From Aquabacterium sp. (GTDB lineage: Bacteria; Pseudomonadota; Gammaproteobacteria; Burkholderiales; Burkholderiaceae_C): DNA of 64,000 nt. The stretch spans positions 62,001 through 126,000 of the forward strand of contig NZ_JAUSAR010000010.1 in NCBI RefSeq assembly GCF_030652515.1, given 5' to 3'. Positions 23,329-30,171 of the stretch are shown one piece after another. The first letter of the stretch is position 1. Every line of letters begins with the position of its first letter. The position numbers and the translations under genes are program-made. Below the pieces are notes generated by a model. It searched no databases and had not been told where the DNA came from. It saw nothing but the letters and a program-made list of their open reading frames with translations.

Positions 23329-23604
23329 TCAGGCCTGGACCACTTCGATCAGGGAGGATTCCAGGGTGCGCATCGCGAAAGTGCTGGTGCCCACGCGAAC
23401 GGCCAGTGGGCCGCTGCCAGCGAACACGCGGCGCAGCACCTCCACCCGCTCACCGGGCACGAAGCCCAGTTCCATCAGGCGGCGCTTGAGCGCTGCCCCG
23501 TCTTTGGTGGCGGTGCGGATGTTTCGGATGGTGGCCACCACACGCACAGGCAGCGTGTCCAGGGTGATGGACGAAGAAGCGGGTGTGGGGTGAGCAGCAT
23601 TCAT
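23329..23604 (-). CDS. feoA: Ferrous iron transport protein FeoA
   Basis: 91-residue SH3-like FeoA: an N-terminal extension of about 15 residues, then the family core ALKRRLMELGFVPGERVEVLRR, GSGPLAVRVGTSTFAMR and a final strand. FeoA is a small cytosolic partner of FeoB needed for full iron uptake. It is first in the feo operon and has a Fur-box-like palindrome about 20 bases before its ATG. Confidence 0.92.
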   Translation of the reverse strand: MNAAHPTPASSSITLDTLPVRVVATIRNIRTATKDGAALKRRLMELGFVPGERVEVLRRVFAGSGPLAVRVGTSTFAMRTLESSLIEVVQA

Positions 23605-23621
23605 CTGCCCATTCTAAATCC

Positions 23622-23642
23622 AAATGCGAACGATTCGCAACT
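23622..23642 (-). promoter_or_regulatory. Fur box upstream of feoA
   Basis: TGCGAACGATTCGCA (23625-23639) is a perfect 6-3-6 inverted repeat flanked by A/T, close to the betaproteobacterial form of the Fur operator (AATGCGAAT-x-ATTCGCATT). Its position just ahead of feoA fits repression by iron-loaded Fur. Confidence 0.75.
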
Positions 23643-23669
23643 TCTTTGTCGAATGCGCTGAAAGCTGGC

Positions 23670-23900
23670 TCAAGCCAGGAGCGGCATCGGCAAGGTGTGT
23701 TTTTTCTGACCGCAGGCGGCCATGTTGTGGCGGCCGCAATCACATCGGTGTGCAAAAGCAGGGATCCGCGAGTCATCTTCGTCGATCGACGCTGTGAACG
23801 AGTCTGTCAAAGTGCAGCCGCTGTCCAGGTCGTCAGGGCCTGGCGTTCCGCCGAAAAACCACAACGCCAATCCATCCAGGCTGTTGGTGTTTGATTTCAT
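23670..23900 (-). CDS. Small orphan Cys-containing protein
   Basis: 76 residues from the ATG at 23900, which has a strong ribosome binding site (GGGAGGACCCCCATG). Features are LDGLALWFFGGTPGPDD, an acidic centre (ASIDEDDSR) and CDCGRHNMAACG near the end, giving four cysteines in all. No family was recognised and no signal peptide is seen. It lies alone between feoA and a BON lipoprotein gene, transcribed leftward. The good ribosome site is the main support. Confidence 0.45.
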   Translation of the reverse strand: MKSNTNSLDGLALWFFGGTPGPDDLDSGCTLTDSFTASIDEDDSRIPAFAHRCDCGRHNMAACGQKKHTLPMPLLA

Positions 23901-23924
23901 GGGGGTCCTCCCTGTCATGGCAAC

Positions 23925-23962
23925 GCCACCCTGAAGGCGTTCTACGACTTGTTCAGGGTGGC
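23925..23962. repeat. 11-bp perfect inverted repeat
   Basis: GCCACCCTGAA (23925-23935) and TTCAGGGTGGC (23952-23962) form a perfect 11-bp stem with a 16-base loop. It lies just after the BON lipoprotein gene and before the orphan ORF, both leftward. No T-run follows, so it is at best a weak terminator or an mRNA 3' end stabiliser. Confidence 0.5.
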
Positions 23963-23983
23963 GCCACATTTCTTGGATTCAGA

Positions 23984-24304
23984 TCAAGGGCGAACGGCGA
24001 TTTCGTTCTTGACCGACTTCACGCCCTTGACATCGCGGGCGATGGCGGCGGCCGAGTCCTTCTCGGTCTGGCTCTTGGCGAAGCCCGACAGCATCACGGT
24101 GCCGTTCAAGGTTTCAACCTTGATGGAGGCGGCGTCCACCGACTTGGCGTCCACGAACTTGGCCTTGATCTTGGTGGTGATGGCGGCGTCATCGATGTAC
24201 TCGCCCACGGTGGATTGATCGCGGGTCACGGCGCAGCCGGGAATGATGATCAGTGAAGAGGCGGCCAGGGCCAGGACAGCGGCGGTGCGTTTGTTGAAAA
24301 ACAT
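23984..24304 (-). CDS. BON-domain lipoprotein (copy 1)
   Basis: 106 residues from ATG 24304. Signal peptide MFFNKRTAAVLALAASSLIIIPGC with a lipobox cysteine, then one BON domain (DDAAITTKIKAKFVDAK...IKVETLNGTVMLSGFAKSQTEKDSAAAIA). BON proteins of the OsmY type are periplasmic or outer-membrane stress proteins thought to bind phospholipid. A DUF1328 gene lies 47 bases upstream on the same strand; the same BON/DUF1328 pairing recurs near 29.3-30.0 kb. Confidence 0.85.
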   Translation of the reverse strand: MFFNKRTAAVLALAASSLIIIPGCAVTRDQSTVGEYIDDAAITTKIKAKFVDAKSVDAASIKVETLNGTVMLSGFAKSQTEKDSAAAIARDVKGVKSVKNEIAVRP

Positions 24305-24350
24305 GGAAATTCTCCTTTGGGTGACTGGGAACAAAATCGAATCGTCTTGT

Positions 24351-24527
24351 CTATTTCTTGATCGCGCCGATGCCCAGCAAAGCCAAGCCCACCACGACGA
24401 TGAACAAGACGAGGAACAGCACGAACAGGAATTTGGCGATGCCTGCGGCGCCTGCGGCGATGCCCGTGAAGCCGAACAGGCCGGCCACCAAGGCGATCAG
24501 TGCAAAAAACAGTGCCCACTTCAGCAT
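24351..24527 (-). CDS. DUF1328 small membrane protein (copy 1)
   Basis: 58 residues: two hydrophobic helices ([48 protein letters not shown]) of the YtjA/DUF1328 family, whose members are stress-induced inner-membrane proteins of unknown function. GGAG directly abuts an earlier ATG (24533) and is six bases from the ATG at 24527, so the latter is the probable start. A 14-bp element shared with the OmpA-family promoter lies about 90 bases upstream. Confidence 0.85.
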   Translation of the reverse strand: MLKWALFFALIALVAGLFGFTGIAAGAAGIAKFLFVLFLVLFIVVVGLALLGIGAIKK

Positions 24528-24614
24528 GGCCATCTCCGAGAAATTGATGTCTGTCGATGTGGAAACTTTAGGTTTCTGCGTGCAGGCCAGGCATCAGCCT
24601 TCTGCGCATTCCCA

Positions 24615-24628
24615 TGTAGGACGACGCC
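24615..24628 (-). promoter_or_regulatory. Shared stress-island element, copy A
   Basis: Read toward the DUF1328 gene the element is GGCGTCGTCCTACA. The identical 14 bases occur at 31008-31021 ahead of the OmpA-family gene, at nearly the same distance from the start codon (about 88 versus 94 bases). A regulator site is inferred. Confidence 0.5.
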
Positions 24629-24692
24629 CCGTCCAACTGTCGTCGAACGGGGCGCGCGCGGGGCTTGGGCCCGGGCTGAGCAGCGGGGCGGA

Positions 24693-26036
24693 TCAGGTGA
24701 TCAAGGGCACCGTGGCGCCGATGCGCGTGCCCTGGCCCGGTGCTGATTGCAGGACCAGCTCACCCCCTTCGGCCTCGACCCGGTAGCGCATGCCAAGCAA
24801 GCCGTGCGCCGAGCTGGGTTGCTGCGAAGGATCGAAGCCCACGCCGTCGTCCTTGACGGCAATGCAGGCTCGGCCATCCTGGGCGCTCAGGTCCACGGTG
24901 ACGGTTTTGGCCTTGGCGTATTTGGCGATGTTGGTGAAGGCCTCTTGCACCAGGCGGTACACGGTCAGCGAAGCCGACGGGCTCAGGCTGACGGAATTGA
25001 GGTGGCAATCGACCTGCAGGCCCGAGCGCGTGGCGAACTCGCGTGACTGGATCTCCAGGGCGGCCACCAGGCCCAATGTGCTCAAGGACGAGGGGCACAG
25101 GTCTTCGACAATGCGGCGCTTGAGCGCGATCACCTCGTTGAGGTTGTCGTTGAGGTGGGCCATGCGCTCGGCCAGCTCGGGCGTGAGTGTGCCCAGGCGC
25201 GACTTGATGCGTGCGGCATCGAGCTTGGCGGCGGTGAGCAGGGCGCCCAGTTCATCGTGCAGCTCGCGCGCGAGGCGGCCGCGCTCGTCCTCGCGGATGG
25301 TTTGCAGGTAGCGGGTCAGGTCAGTCAGGTGCATGGTGCGCCGCTTGACCTCGAATTCCAGTTGGTCGCGCTCGGCCTGGATGGCCTGGCTTTGGGCCAG
25401 GCGCTGGGCGTTGAGCGCGTTGGTCTGCGCCAGGAACATGGTCAGGGCCAGGAAGCTGATGGCGGTCATGGCGGCCACGCCGATGCGGTTGAGCATCAGG
25501 GTGTTGTGCACGTCCTCGCGCGCGGTGTTGACCTTGGTGGTTTCGCTCTCCAGCAACTGCGTGGCCACGGCACGCACCGACTCCATGTCCTGCTGGCCGA
25601 TGTTGGACAGGACCATGGCCCGCCAGGCCTCCTCCTTGCCTTCGTCGTGCAGGCGGATCGTGATGGCCACCTCGCCCAGCTTGCGCTGCGTCAGGATCTG
25701 CAGCTCCTGGGCGCTTTTCTGGTTGGCTGCATCCTTGGCGTAATACTGGACCAACCACTTGAGGGCGGCATTGCTGTCGTCAATGGCGCCGTTCAGGGGG
25801 GTCAGGTATTCCTGGCGGCTGGTCAGCAAGTAGCCGCGCTGGCTGGTTTCTGTGTCGACCAGGCGACGCAGCAAGGTGTTGATCTGGGTGCGCGCCTGCG
25901 CCATCATCCCCATGTCGTCCATGGAATCCGTGGCCTGCCAGTACGAGGTCTCGCTGATGAAGAGCATGGCCAGCGCCGCCAATGCCGCCAACGGAAAGGC
26001 ATAGGCACTGCGTTTGATCTGTGTCAGGCTTATCAT
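24693..26036 (-). CDS. CHASE3-domain sensor histidine kinase (NarX/UhpB class)
   Basis: 447 residues. A membrane helix (AYAFPLAALAALAMLFI) precedes a periplasmic CHASE3 domain (DTETSQRGYLLTSRQEYL) and a second helix (IGVAAMTAISFLALTMFL). A coiled coil follows, then HisKA_3 with His260 (ARELHDELGALLTAAK) and a HATPase_c domain (VQEAFTNIAKYAKA, DDGVGFDP, HGLLGMRYR). Such kinases phosphorylate LuxR-type regulators. The regulator starts 37 bases away on the opposite strand. Of several ATGs the one at 26036 has AGGA eight bases upstream. Confidence 0.9.
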   Translation of the reverse strand: MISLTQIKRSAYAFPLAALAALAMLFISETSYWQATDSMDDMGMMAQARTQINTLLRRLVDTETSQRGYLLTSRQEYLTPLNGAIDDSNAALKWLVQYYAKDAANQKSAQELQILTQRKLGEVAITIRLHDEGKEEAWRAMVLSNIGQQDMESVRAVATQLLESETTKVNTAREDVHNTLMLNRIGVAAMTAISFLALTMFLAQTNALNAQRLAQSQAIQAERDQLEFEVKRRTMHLTDLTRYLQTIREDERGRLARELHDELGALLTAAKLDAARIKSRLGTLTPELAERMAHLNDNLNEVIALKRRIVEDLCPSSLSTLGLVAALEIQSREFATRSGLQVDCHLNSVSLSPSASLTVYRLVQEAFTNIAKYAKAKTVTVDLSAQDGRACIAVKDDGVGFDPSQQPSSAHGLLGMRYRVEAEGGELVLQSAPGQGTRIGATVPLIT

Positions 26037-26073
26037 CGTCATCATCCTACTTCCAACTGATCGATCGTCGACC

Positions 26074-26706
26074 ATGATTCGAATTGCCATCATTGACGAC
26101 CACGCCATCGTGCGCGCCGGACTGCGTCAGTTTTTCTCTGACCAGGTGGACCTGAAGGTCACCGGCGAAGCCTCCACCGGCCGAGAGGCCCTGGAATTGG
26201 TGCGGGCGGGTGATGTTGACGTGTTGGTGATGGACCTGTCCATGCCTGATCAGAGCGGTGTCGATGCCCTGGCCGCCATCCGGGCCCGCGCCCCTGACCT
26301 GCCGGTGCTGATCCTGAGCGGTTTCCCCGAAGAGCACTACGCCTTGACCTTGCTGCGCCAGGGCGCCAGCGGTTACCTCAACAAGGAGTGCGACCCCGAA
26401 GAGATCGTCAAGGCCATCCGCACCGTGTTCCGTGGCCGCAAGTACATCACCGCCGGTGTGGCCGAAATGCTGGCCGATGGCCTGGGCGGCGACCCTGACA
26501 AGTCCCTGCACGAGCAGCTGTCCGAGCGCGAGTTCCAGGTGTTTTTGCGGCTGGCCAAGGGCGAGACCATTGGCCACATGGCCGACAGCATGTCCCTGAG
26601 CGTGAAGACCGTGAGCACCTACCGCTCGCGCGTGATGGAAAAAATGAACCTGGCTTCGAACAGCGACCTGACCTATTACGCGCTCAAGAATGGGCTGATT
26701 CAGTGA
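26074..26706 (+). CDS. LuxR/NarL-family response regulator
   Basis: 210 residues. A receiver (IAIIDDHAIVRAGL; Asp54 in LVMDLSMPDQSGVDAL; Lys in GYLNKECDPEE) is joined to a LuxR-type helix-turn-helix (LSEREFQVFLRLAKGETIGHMADSMSLSVKTVSTYRSRVMEKMNL). It is divergent from the CHASE3 kinase and is its likely partner. The 3' end overlaps the oppositely oriented receiver gene by seven bases. It is a candidate regulator of the surrounding stress genes (inference). Confidence 0.92.
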   Translation: MIRIAIIDDHAIVRAGLRQFFSDQVDLKVTGEASTGREALELVRAGDVDVLVMDLSMPDQSGVDALAAIRARAPDLPVLILSGFPEEHYALTLLRQGASGYLNKECDPEEIVKAIRTVFRGRKYITAGVAEMLADGLGGDPDKSLHEQLSEREFQVFLRLAKGETIGHMADSMSLSVKTVSTYRSRVMEKMNLASNSDLTYYALKNGLIQ

Positions 26707-27080
26707 GCATTGACCAGCGCCACGCAGTAGTCGATCAGGCTGTCGATCTCGTTGGATTTGTCGAAGACCTGGTCGGCCCCCAGTTCCAGGCAACGCCTTC
26801 GCATGTCGGGCGTGGCGTAGTTGCTGAGCACGACGTGCTTGCGCGCTGAAGCCACCGGTTGGGTTTTCTGAAGCACGCCCAACCCTGATCCCCGCTTGAT
26901 GAAGATGTCGACGATGACCAGATCGCAGGCGTTGTTGCCATCGTTGAGCCAGGCCACGGCGTTGGCTTCGTCTTCCGCTGTGCCGACCACTTCCAGTGAC
27001 ACCATCTCTTCCAGAGTCGCGATGAGGTTCTCGCGAATCACCGGGCTGTCTTCAACAATGAAGGCTTTCAGGGGTGTCAT
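26700..27080 (-). CDS. Stand-alone receiver-domain protein
   Basis: 126 residues, a single receiver: FIVEDSPVIRENLIATLEEMV, phosphorylation motif LVIVDIFIKRGSGLGVL, and a C-terminal GADQVFDKSNEIDSLIDYC in place of the usual KP-containing loop (KS here). With no output domain it would act as a phospho-sink or through protein contact. ATG at 27080 starts at the conserved MTPLKAF. It converges with the LuxR regulator gene, overlapping its end by seven bases, and likely belongs to the same signalling set. Confidence 0.85.
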   Translation of the reverse strand: MTPLKAFIVEDSPVIRENLIATLEEMVSLEVVGTAEDEANAVAWLNDGNNACDLVIVDIFIKRGSGLGVLQKTQPVASARKHVVLSNYATPDMRRRCLELGADQVFDKSNEIDSLIDYCVALVNAH

Positions 27081-27179
27081 GTCATTGACTGCTCGGTCTG
27101 TGGGGCGGTGCATGAAGGGGATTGATCAATTATCGCCGCAGCCCGGTGGGTGGCGCCATTGGAAGATCTCCTAGCTGTT

Positions 27180-27224
27180 TGTAGGAGCTCACCTACAGTT
27201 TCTTGCGTAGGACAAAAACTACGC
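27180..27224. promoter_or_regulatory. Two adjacent dyads in the promoter region of the Lys/Ala-rich gene
   Basis: TGTAGG-AGCTCA-CCTACA (27180-27197) is a perfect 6-6-6 dyad, followed by GCGTAG-N8-CTACGC (27205-27224), another perfect 6-bp dyad. Both contain the GTAGG/CTAC core seen in the shared stress-island element. They lie between the receiver gene and the exported Lys/Ala-rich gene and may be operators. Confidence 0.45.
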
Positions 27225-27332
27225 CAGCTTGCGGCACCGTCCGGTTGGGGAAAGGCGGCGGCTTTTGGACACTGGCGTTCAGCCTGTCGTCAACGATGGG
27301 TTCATAACTTAACTACTCGCAAGGAACTCACC

Positions 27333-27884
27333 ATGTCCAAAACCACCACCATCCAAGCCGCTGTCCTGGCCGCCTGCCTGAGCGCCGTGTCGTATGCCAA
27401 CGCAGCTGGCATGATCACCAAGGCCGACTACCGTGCTGGCAAGGACGCCGCCACCGCCACTTACAAGGCTGACAAGGAAGCCTGTGACAAGTTGGGCGAC
27501 AACGCCAAGGACGTCTGCATGGCTGAAGCCAAGGCCAAGGAAAAGGTTGCCAAGGCCGAGCTGGAGTACAAGTACACCGGCAAGGCGGGTGACCGCAAGC
27601 ACCTGGCCGATGTGAAAGCCGAAACCGCCTATGAAGTTGCCAAGGAAAAGTGCGATGACAAGGCTGGCAACGACAAGGACGTCTGCGTGAAGGAAGCCAA
27701 GGCCGTGGAAACCAAGGCCAAGGCCGATGCCAAGCTGAACAAGGAAGTCGGCGACGCCTCCAAGGATGCCGTTGATGACAAGATGGACGCCAACTACAAG
27801 GTGGCCAAGGAAAAGTGTGACGCCCTGTCTGGCGATGCCAAGTCCAGCTGCATGGACAACGCCAAGATGCACTACAAGAAGTAA
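27333..27884 (+). CDS. Exported Lys/Ala-rich protein with three Cys-pair repeats
   Basis: 183 residues. A signal peptide (MSKTTTIQAAVLAACLSAVSYANA) is followed by a Lys/Ala/Asp-rich chain expected to be mainly helical. Three 25-residue repeats are visible at about 44-68, 100-124 and 155-179, each with Tyr-x-x-x-Lys-x-x-Cys, ten residues, then Cys (pairs 51/62, 107/118, 162/173). The regular pairs could form disulfides in the periplasm or bind metal. Related proteins occur in Burkholderiales as uncharacterised envelope proteins. AAGGA precedes the ATG. The gene ends in strong hairpins, indicating its own transcript. Confidence 0.8.
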   Translation: MSKTTTIQAAVLAACLSAVSYANAAGMITKADYRAGKDAATATYKADKEACDKLGDNAKDVCMAEAKAKEKVAKAELEYKYTGKAGDRKHLADVKAETAYEVAKEKCDDKAGNDKDVCVKEAKAVETKAKADAKLNKEVGDASKDAVDDKMDANYKVAKEKCDALSGDAKSSCMDNAKMHYKK

Positions 27885-27892
27885 GCAAACGC

Positions 27893-27910
27893 AGGCCCCT
27901 TCGGGGGCCT
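27893..27910 (+). terminator. TTCG-tetraloop hairpin
   Basis: AGGCCCC-TTCG-GGGGCCT forms a seven-base-pair stem closed by a TTCG tetraloop, nine bases after the stop of the Lys/Ala-rich gene. No T-run follows directly, so it probably works with the longer hairpin beside it. Confidence 0.6.
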
Positions 27911-27921
27911 GGTCTGCCAAG

Positions 27922-27961
27922 GCAAAGAGCCTGCACCCTTTGAAAGGTGCAGGCTCTTTGC
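27922..27961. terminator. Bidirectional terminator hairpin
   Basis: A perfect 16-bp inverted repeat (27922-27937 with 27946-27961, GCAAAGAGCCTGCACC arm) separates the rightward Lys/Ala-rich gene from the leftward yqjK-like gene. The CTTTG/CAAAG ends give a short T-run in each direction. Confidence 0.75.
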
Positions 27962-27978
27962 TTTGAGGTGCAGTCAGC

Positions 27979-28479
27979 TCAGCGTGGCTGGCGAGGGTTG
28001 GACAGTTGGTGGAACCAAGTGATGAGGTTGTTGGCCAAGGTGCCGACAAAGGGCTGCTTGGCCAGGCCCAGCACCGATTGCGAGACCACGCCTTTGAGCA
28101 ACAATGACTTGACCAGGCCGCGACCAGGTCGGAACCAGACCAGTGAGCCCCCGATGGCGGCGGCCACCAGCACCAGCGCCAAAGGATGTTTGTTGGCCAG
28201 GGGCTGGAGGGCCTCTCGCACCAAGCCGCCGGCCAAGTGAGTGGCAGGGCGCCAGGGATGGCTTTCCCACCAGCCCTGCAGGGCGTTGAAGGTCGAGGAC
28301 AGGATGGGGTGTTCGCGCAGCTCTCGCATCCAGGCCTGCAGTTGCTCGGGCAGCGCGTGGCCCGATGAGGTGCCATCTTCGGGCGCCTCGTCGGGTGGCG
28401 TCAGCCAAAGGCGGATGCGTTCACGAGACTGTTGCAGGCGGAGTTCGGCGGGCAGGGGCGCGCGAGGTGTTTGGCTCAT
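27979..28479 (-). CDS. Membrane protein in yqjK-like position
   Basis: 166 residues from ATG 28479. A charged N-terminus (LPAELRLQQSRERIRLWLTPPDE) precedes a hydrophobic core (HPLALVLVAAAIGGSLVWF) and a second weakly hydrophobic stretch. The gene overlaps the holin-like gene by four bases. In E. coli the order yqjD, yqjE, yqjK holds a DUF883 protein, a holin-like protein and a short third protein. The order here is the same, so this is the positional counterpart of yqjK, without clear sequence likeness. The function is unknown. Confidence 0.65.
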   Translation of the reverse strand: MSQTPRAPLPAELRLQQSRERIRLWLTPPDEAPEDGTSSGHALPEQLQAWMRELREHPILSSTFNALQGWWESHPWRPATHLAGGLVREALQPLANKHPLALVLVAAAIGGSLVWFRPGRGLVKSLLLKGVVSQSVLGLAKQPFVGTLANNLITWFHQLSNPRQPR

Positions 28480-28868
28480 GGGGCGGTTGCTTGCTTGAGC
28501 ATGGCCAGGTCGGCCGCGATTTGGCGGCGCAAGGCCTGGAAGCCGGGCGTGCGCTCTTCTTGTTTCATGATCACGGCGATGAGGGTGCACAGCGCCGCCA
28601 TGCCCAAGGGCACCAGCCACAGGGCCCAGGGCATCTGCAGCTGTTGCAATTGAGCGCTGGGCGTGATGAGCCACAGCATGAGTCCAACGCCACCCAGGAT
28701 CAAGGCCACGGTGGCCAGCAAAGCCAGCACCGCGAACATGATCCAGTGGCGTTTGAACTGGCCCTGGAAGCTGCCTACTTCTTCACCCAATAACTCCGCG
28801 TACGACTGCAAGTGTTCGCTCAGCAGTTCGGGCTCGGTGGCCATCAGTTGAAGCAGTGGACGCATCAT
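28476..28868 (-). CDS. Holin-X/YqjE-like membrane protein
   Basis: 130 residues with two membrane helices (IMFAVLALLATVALILGGVGLMLWLI and ALWLVPLGMAALCTLIAVIM) after an amphipathic N-terminal helix. This is the layout of the phage-holin-like YqjE family (DUF1469/holin-X). Function is unproven; in E. coli these genes respond to stress and growth phase. It lies between the DUF883 and yqjK-like genes. A second ATG three bases downstream is equally possible. Confidence 0.75.
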   Translation of the reverse strand: MMRPLLQLMATEPELLSEHLQSYAELLGEEVGSFQGQFKRHWIMFAVLALLATVALILGGVGLMLWLITPSAQLQQLQMPWALWLVPLGMAALCTLIAVIMKQEERTPGFQALRRQIAADLAMLKQATAP

Positions 28869-28899
28869 GTGGCAACTCCCTGGGGCAAAGTTTGGGCTT

Positions 28900-29286
28900 T
28901 TAAACGCGGTCGCGGTTGCGGCTGCTCACCAGCTTGGCAATGGCGAACAGCGCGGCACCCGCAGCAGCCGCAATCAGCACGGACTTGACGGGCTCTTCCT
29001 TGATGTAGCTCACGGTGGAGTTGGCCGCGTTGGTGGCTTGCAGGCGCGCGCGCTTGGAGCCTTCGCGCACCGCGTCAACCGTCTTGCGGCTCAGGGCTTC
29101 GGCCTGGGCACTGAGGCGGCCAATCAGTGGGGCGGCCTGGTCACCAGCGTCATGCACCTTGTCGGACAGCTTGTCCAGCGCGTTGTTGGCGGCGCGTTGC
29201 GTGGTCTTGATGGCGTCGTCGGCGCTTTGGGTGGCGTCGTCGGCGAGTTGCGAGGCGGTTTGTTGGACGGACTTGATGGTAGTCAT
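28900..29286 (-). CDS. DUF883 (YqjD/ElaB) family protein
   Basis: 128 residues. A long amphipathic, probably coiled-coil region (SQLADDATQSADDAIKTTQRAANNALDKLSDKVHDAG) leads to a C-terminal membrane anchor (PVKSVLIAAAAGAALFAIAKLVSSRNRDRV). YqjD/ElaB proteins tether ribosomes to the inner membrane in stationary phase in E. coli. It heads the yqjD-yqjE-yqjK-like block and follows the second DUF1328 gene by 53 bases, probably on the same transcript. Confidence 0.88.
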   Translation of the reverse strand: MTTIKSVQQTASQLADDATQSADDAIKTTQRAANNALDKLSDKVHDAGDQAAPLIGRLSAQAEALSRKTVDAVREGSKRARLQATNAANSTVSYIKEEPVKSVLIAAAAGAALFAIAKLVSSRNRDRV

Positions 29287-29339
29287 GGAAGTTCCTTTTG
29301 GTGAGTGATCAACAGCAATGCAAGGTCAACTGACGGAGG

Positions 29340-29504
29340 TCAGGTTTTCTTGATCAGGCTGACGAGAAAACTGGCCACGGCCAGCACGGCAAAAACCACG
29401 AACAGCAATTTGGCGATCCCTGCGGCGCTGGCGGCAATGCCACCAAAACCAAACAGGGCCGCAATGATGGCGATCACGAAAAAGACAACGGCGTAGTGCA
29501 GCAT
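29340..29504 (-). CDS. DUF1328 small membrane protein (copy 2)
   Basis: 54 residues: [47 protein letters not shown] and a short LIKKT tail. It is the same two-helix family as the gene at 24351-24527. AGGAG lies just upstream (CAGGAGCACCTCATG). It sits between the BON lipoprotein copy 2 and the DUF883 gene, all leftward. The function of the family is unknown. Confidence 0.85.
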   Translation of the reverse strand: MLHYAVVFFVIAIIAALFGFGGIAASAAGIAKLLFVVFAVLAVASFLVSLIKKT

Positions 29505-29552
29505 GAGGTGCTCCTGGTTGTGCAGCGTTGCAGGGCTGCGTTCAGACAGAGA

Positions 29553-29972
29553 TCAGGACTTCTTGTCGATCTTCAGTTGGTTGTCCACGGTGACCACGCC
29601 GCTGACGGCAGAGGCCATGGTGGTGGCGCGGTCGCGGGCGGCGTCATCCGGGGCGGTGCCGCTCAAGCGGACGCGGCCATTGCTGGTATCGACGTCGATC
29701 TTGATGGCGCTGAGTGTGGGATCAGCCGCCAACTGCGCGTTCACGCGGGTGGTGATGGCAGCATCGCTCAAGGCTTCAGAGGTGTCCTTCTGGGCTTCGG
29801 CCGCATTCACTTTGGCGTCGGCGCTGAGTTGCTCCGTTTTCTGTTCGGTGCTGGCGATGACGCTGTCCAGCTTCTGGCCAGCCGTTTCGGTGGTGGGTGT
29901 CTTGTTGTCACAGGCAGCCAGGGCCAGCAGACCGGCGGTCAAGGGGGCAATCAGCAAAAGGCGGTGGTTCAT
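29553..29972 (-). CDS. BON-domain lipoprotein (copy 2)
   Basis: 139 residues. The signal peptide MNHRLLLIAPLTAGLLALAAC ends in a lipobox cysteine, then a Thr/Glu/Lys-rich linker (TEQKTEQLSADAKVNAAEAQKDTSE) and one BON domain (DAAITTRVNAQLAADPTLSAIKIDVDTSNGRVRLSGTAPDDAARDRA). It is likely an outer-membrane or periplasmic stress protein. It begins a leftward five-gene series (BON, DUF1328, DUF883, holin-like, yqjK-like). A variant of the shared stress element lies about 117 bases upstream. Confidence 0.85.
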   Translation of the reverse strand: MNHRLLLIAPLTAGLLALAACDNKTPTTETAGQKLDSVIASTEQKTEQLSADAKVNAAEAQKDTSEALSDAAITTRVNAQLAADPTLSAIKIDVDTSNGRVRLSGTAPDDAARDRATTMASAVSGVVTVDNQLKIDKKS

Positions 29973-30088
29973 GGTGTGTTCCTTCCGTGTTCAATGGGTC
30001 AGAGGGTTTGACGACTCAAGGTGTCAACCTGTGATCTCAGAATAGGCTGGAGGCCATGGCGTCGGCATCAGTCAACGCCACGGTGTGT

Positions 30089-30102
30089 TGTCAGACAACG
30101 CC
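30089..30102 (-). promoter_or_regulatory. Shared stress-island element, diverged copy C
   Basis: Read toward the BON gene this is GGCGTTGTCTGACA, matching the GGCGTCGTCCTACA element at 11 of 14 positions. It lies between the divergent BON lipoprotein and 3-hydroxybutyrate dehydrogenase genes, so it could act on either. Confidence 0.35.
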
Positions 30103-30171
30103 GACAGGCTGGGTATTCAAACGGGATTAACCTCTTGGCACTCGCTTGACTACACCTGACAGGACACCCCC

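Noticed and set aside
30130-30165. Sigma-54 promoter (TTGGCAC ... TTGAC) before the 3-hydroxybutyrate dehydrogenase
   Set aside because: The spacing between GG and GC elements does not fit the -24/-12 rule.
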